Source: Chitinophagaceae bacterium (GTDB lineage Bacteria > Bacteroidota > Bacteroidia > Chitinophagales > Chitinophagaceae). From it: a stretch of 64,000 nucleotides of DNA. The position numbers and the translations under genes are program-made. This document shows positions 62,842-64,000 of this stretch, piece by piece (the first letter of the stretch is position 1; each line of letters starts with the position of its first letter). The notes below the pieces were generated by a model. The model was not told where the DNA came from. It worked only from the letters and a program-made list of their open reading frames with translations, and searched no databases. The DNA lies in the NCBI GenBank assembly GCA_019638625.1, contig JAHBTK010000005.1, positions 124,001 to 188,000 of the forward strand. The letters are read 5' to 3'.

Positions 62842-63990
62842 ATGAAAAGAGACTATTACGAGGTGCTGGGTATATCGAAGAGCGCATCTGCAGACGAGAT
62901 AAAAAAATCCTACCGGAAAGTAGCGATGCAATACCACCCCGACAGAAACCCCGGAGACAAGGCAGCGGAAGATAAGTTCAAAGAAGCCGCGGAAGCTTAC
63001 GAGGTATTGAGCGATGCCGATAAAAAAGCACAGTACGACCGGTTTGGTCATGCGGGTGTAGGTGGCAGAAACGGTGGTTTCGGCAGCGGAATGAACATGG
63101 ATGATATATTCAGCCAGTTTGGAGATGTATTTAGCGACGATATATTTGGTAGTTTTTTTGGAGGCGGAAGAAGCCGTGGCGGTGGAAGGGCGCGTGGTGC
63201 AAGAGGAAGCAATCTGCGGGTGAAGATCAAATTGAATTACGAGGAGATGGCAAACGGCACTACCAAAACCATCAAAGTAAAAAAATATGTTGGTTGCTCC
63301 AGTTGCAACAGCACCGGGGCTAAAGATAAAGGAGGTGTACAAACCTGCTCCACCTGTGGCGGTACCGGGCAGGTCAGAAAAGTACAAAACACTTTCCTGG
63401 GACAGATGCAGACCGTTACTACCTGCTCCACCTGCAACGGGGAAGGTACTACCATCAGCAACAAGTGTAATACCTGTAAAGGCGAGGGAAGGGTATATGG
63501 AGAAGAAACCGTGAACATAGAGATTCCGGCCGGAGTGCAGGAAGGCATCCAGTTGAGCATGAGTGGCCGGGGAAATGCAGGAGAAAGGGGAGGACCTGCC
63601 GGAGATCTTATCATTTTAATTGAAGAGGAACACCACCCGGAATTGCAGCGCGAAGGACTGAATGTGGTGTACGACCTGCATATTTCCTTTATTGACGCGG
63701 TATTCGGTACACAGGTGGAAGTGCCCACGATAGATGGGAAAGCTAAAATAAAAGTGCCGCCGGGTACACAAAGCGGGAAGATATTCCGGTTGAAGGGAAA
63801 AGGTTTCCCTGCAATTAATTCGTATGAGCGTGGCGATGAAATGATCCACGTGAATGTCTGGACCCCGCAAAATATCAGCAGCGAGGAAAAAGCTATGCTG
63901 GAAAAACTGCAGGATTCTCCCAATTTTAAGCCGCAGCCAGCCAAGGGTGACAAGAGCTTTTTTGAACGGGTGAAAGAAATGTTTGGTTAA
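62842..63990 (+). CDS. dnaJ: Chaperone DnaJ (type I Hsp40)
   Basis: The 382-residue protein stimulates the DnaK ATPase. The J domain (residues 1-70) has YYEVLGISKSASADEIKKSY and the HPDRNPGD motif. A Gly/Phe-rich region follows (GGFGSGMNMDDIF). The zinc domain has four CxxCxGxG repeats (CSSCNSTG, CSTCGGTG, CSTCNGEG, CNTCKGEG), and the C-terminal substrate-binding domains end with ERVKEMFG. It forms a heat-shock pair with grpE. dnaK is not in the window. The gene is complete 10 bp before the end. Confidence 0.97.
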   Translation: MKRDYYEVLGISKSASADEIKKSYRKVAMQYHPDRNPGDKAAEDKFKEAAEAYEVLSDADKKAQYDRFGHAGVGGRNGGFGSGMNMDDIFSQFGDVFSDDIFGSFFGGGRSRGGGRARGARGSNLRVKIKLNYEEMANGTTKTIKVKKYVGCSSCNSTGAKDKGGVQTCSTCGGTGQVRKVQNTFLGQMQTVTTCSTCNGEGTTISNKCNTCKGEGRVYGEETVNIEIPAGVQEGIQLSMSGRGNAGERGGPAGDLIILIEEEHHPELQREGLNVVYDLHISFIDAVFGTQVEVPTIDGKAKIKVPPGTQSGKIFRLKGKGFPAINSYERGDEMIHVNVWTPQNISSEEKAMLEKLQDSPNFKPQPAKGDKSFFERVKEMFG

Positions 63991-64000
63991 CGCCGTATCC

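Overview
The window is chromosomal DNA of a Bacteroidota member, most likely a Chitinophagaceae-type bacterium (inference from gene content). The evidence is two SusC/SusD pairs, DUF4342, DUF4294, DUF1599 and GYF_2-like proteins, a triple-tyrosine/LuxR transmembrane regulator, a fused HisB, and several upstream regions with the Bacteroidota -7 element TAnnTTTG in place of a classical -10 box. Shine-Dalgarno sequences are mostly absent.

Layout. 0-12.8 kb is mostly housekeeping: an SSS symporter, two GYF_2-like paralogues, DUF4342, a TonB-like protein, a Kup potassium transporter, an APH-fold kinase, a SlyD-like isomerase, a CCG-domain Fe-S protein, YceI and a flavin-binding protein. 13.0-17.7 kb is a stand-alone SusC/SusD pair. 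17.7-18.5 kb is a small tRNA locus: intact tRNA-Leu(UAA) and tRNA-Gly(GCC), each with a decayed copy beside it, a GIY-YIG nuclease remnant between the Leu copies, and palindromic modules in the decayed copies. 18.5-22.5 kb carries a glycosyltransferase, an orphan histidine kinase, folP and DUF1599.

22.5-33.2 kb is a tightly packed six-gene minus-strand operon: TonB-dependent receptor, DUF4876-type lipoprotein, DUF6850-type outer-membrane protein, two large paralogous secreted proteins that look like gingipain-fold (C25) cysteine peptidases joined to helical repeats, and a small secreted protein. This is my best candidate for an undescribed cell-surface system. 33.8-39.4 kb has DUF4294 and the histidine operon hisGDCB. 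The operon is preceded by a promoter, a 15-residue leader peptide with four consecutive His codons, and a complete set of mutually exclusive attenuator hairpins. It stops after hisB and is followed by an AT-rich orphan gene.

40-50 kb is minus-strand: DUF2279, Ppx/GppA, a translationally coupled aldo-keto reductase and zinc alcohol dehydrogenase with an AraC regulator, an ECF sigma factor followed by a protein that appears to span both membranes, and a Gfo/Idh/MocA oxidoreductase with a sugar isomerase-like partner. 50.4-61.4 kb is a polysaccharide utilisation locus: SusC, SusD, a PKD-type glycan-binding lipoprotein, a GH30 glycosidase and a convergent transmembrane regulator. A broken copy of the GH30 3' end lies on the far side of the regulator. 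The window ends with a membrane protein and grpE-dnaJ.
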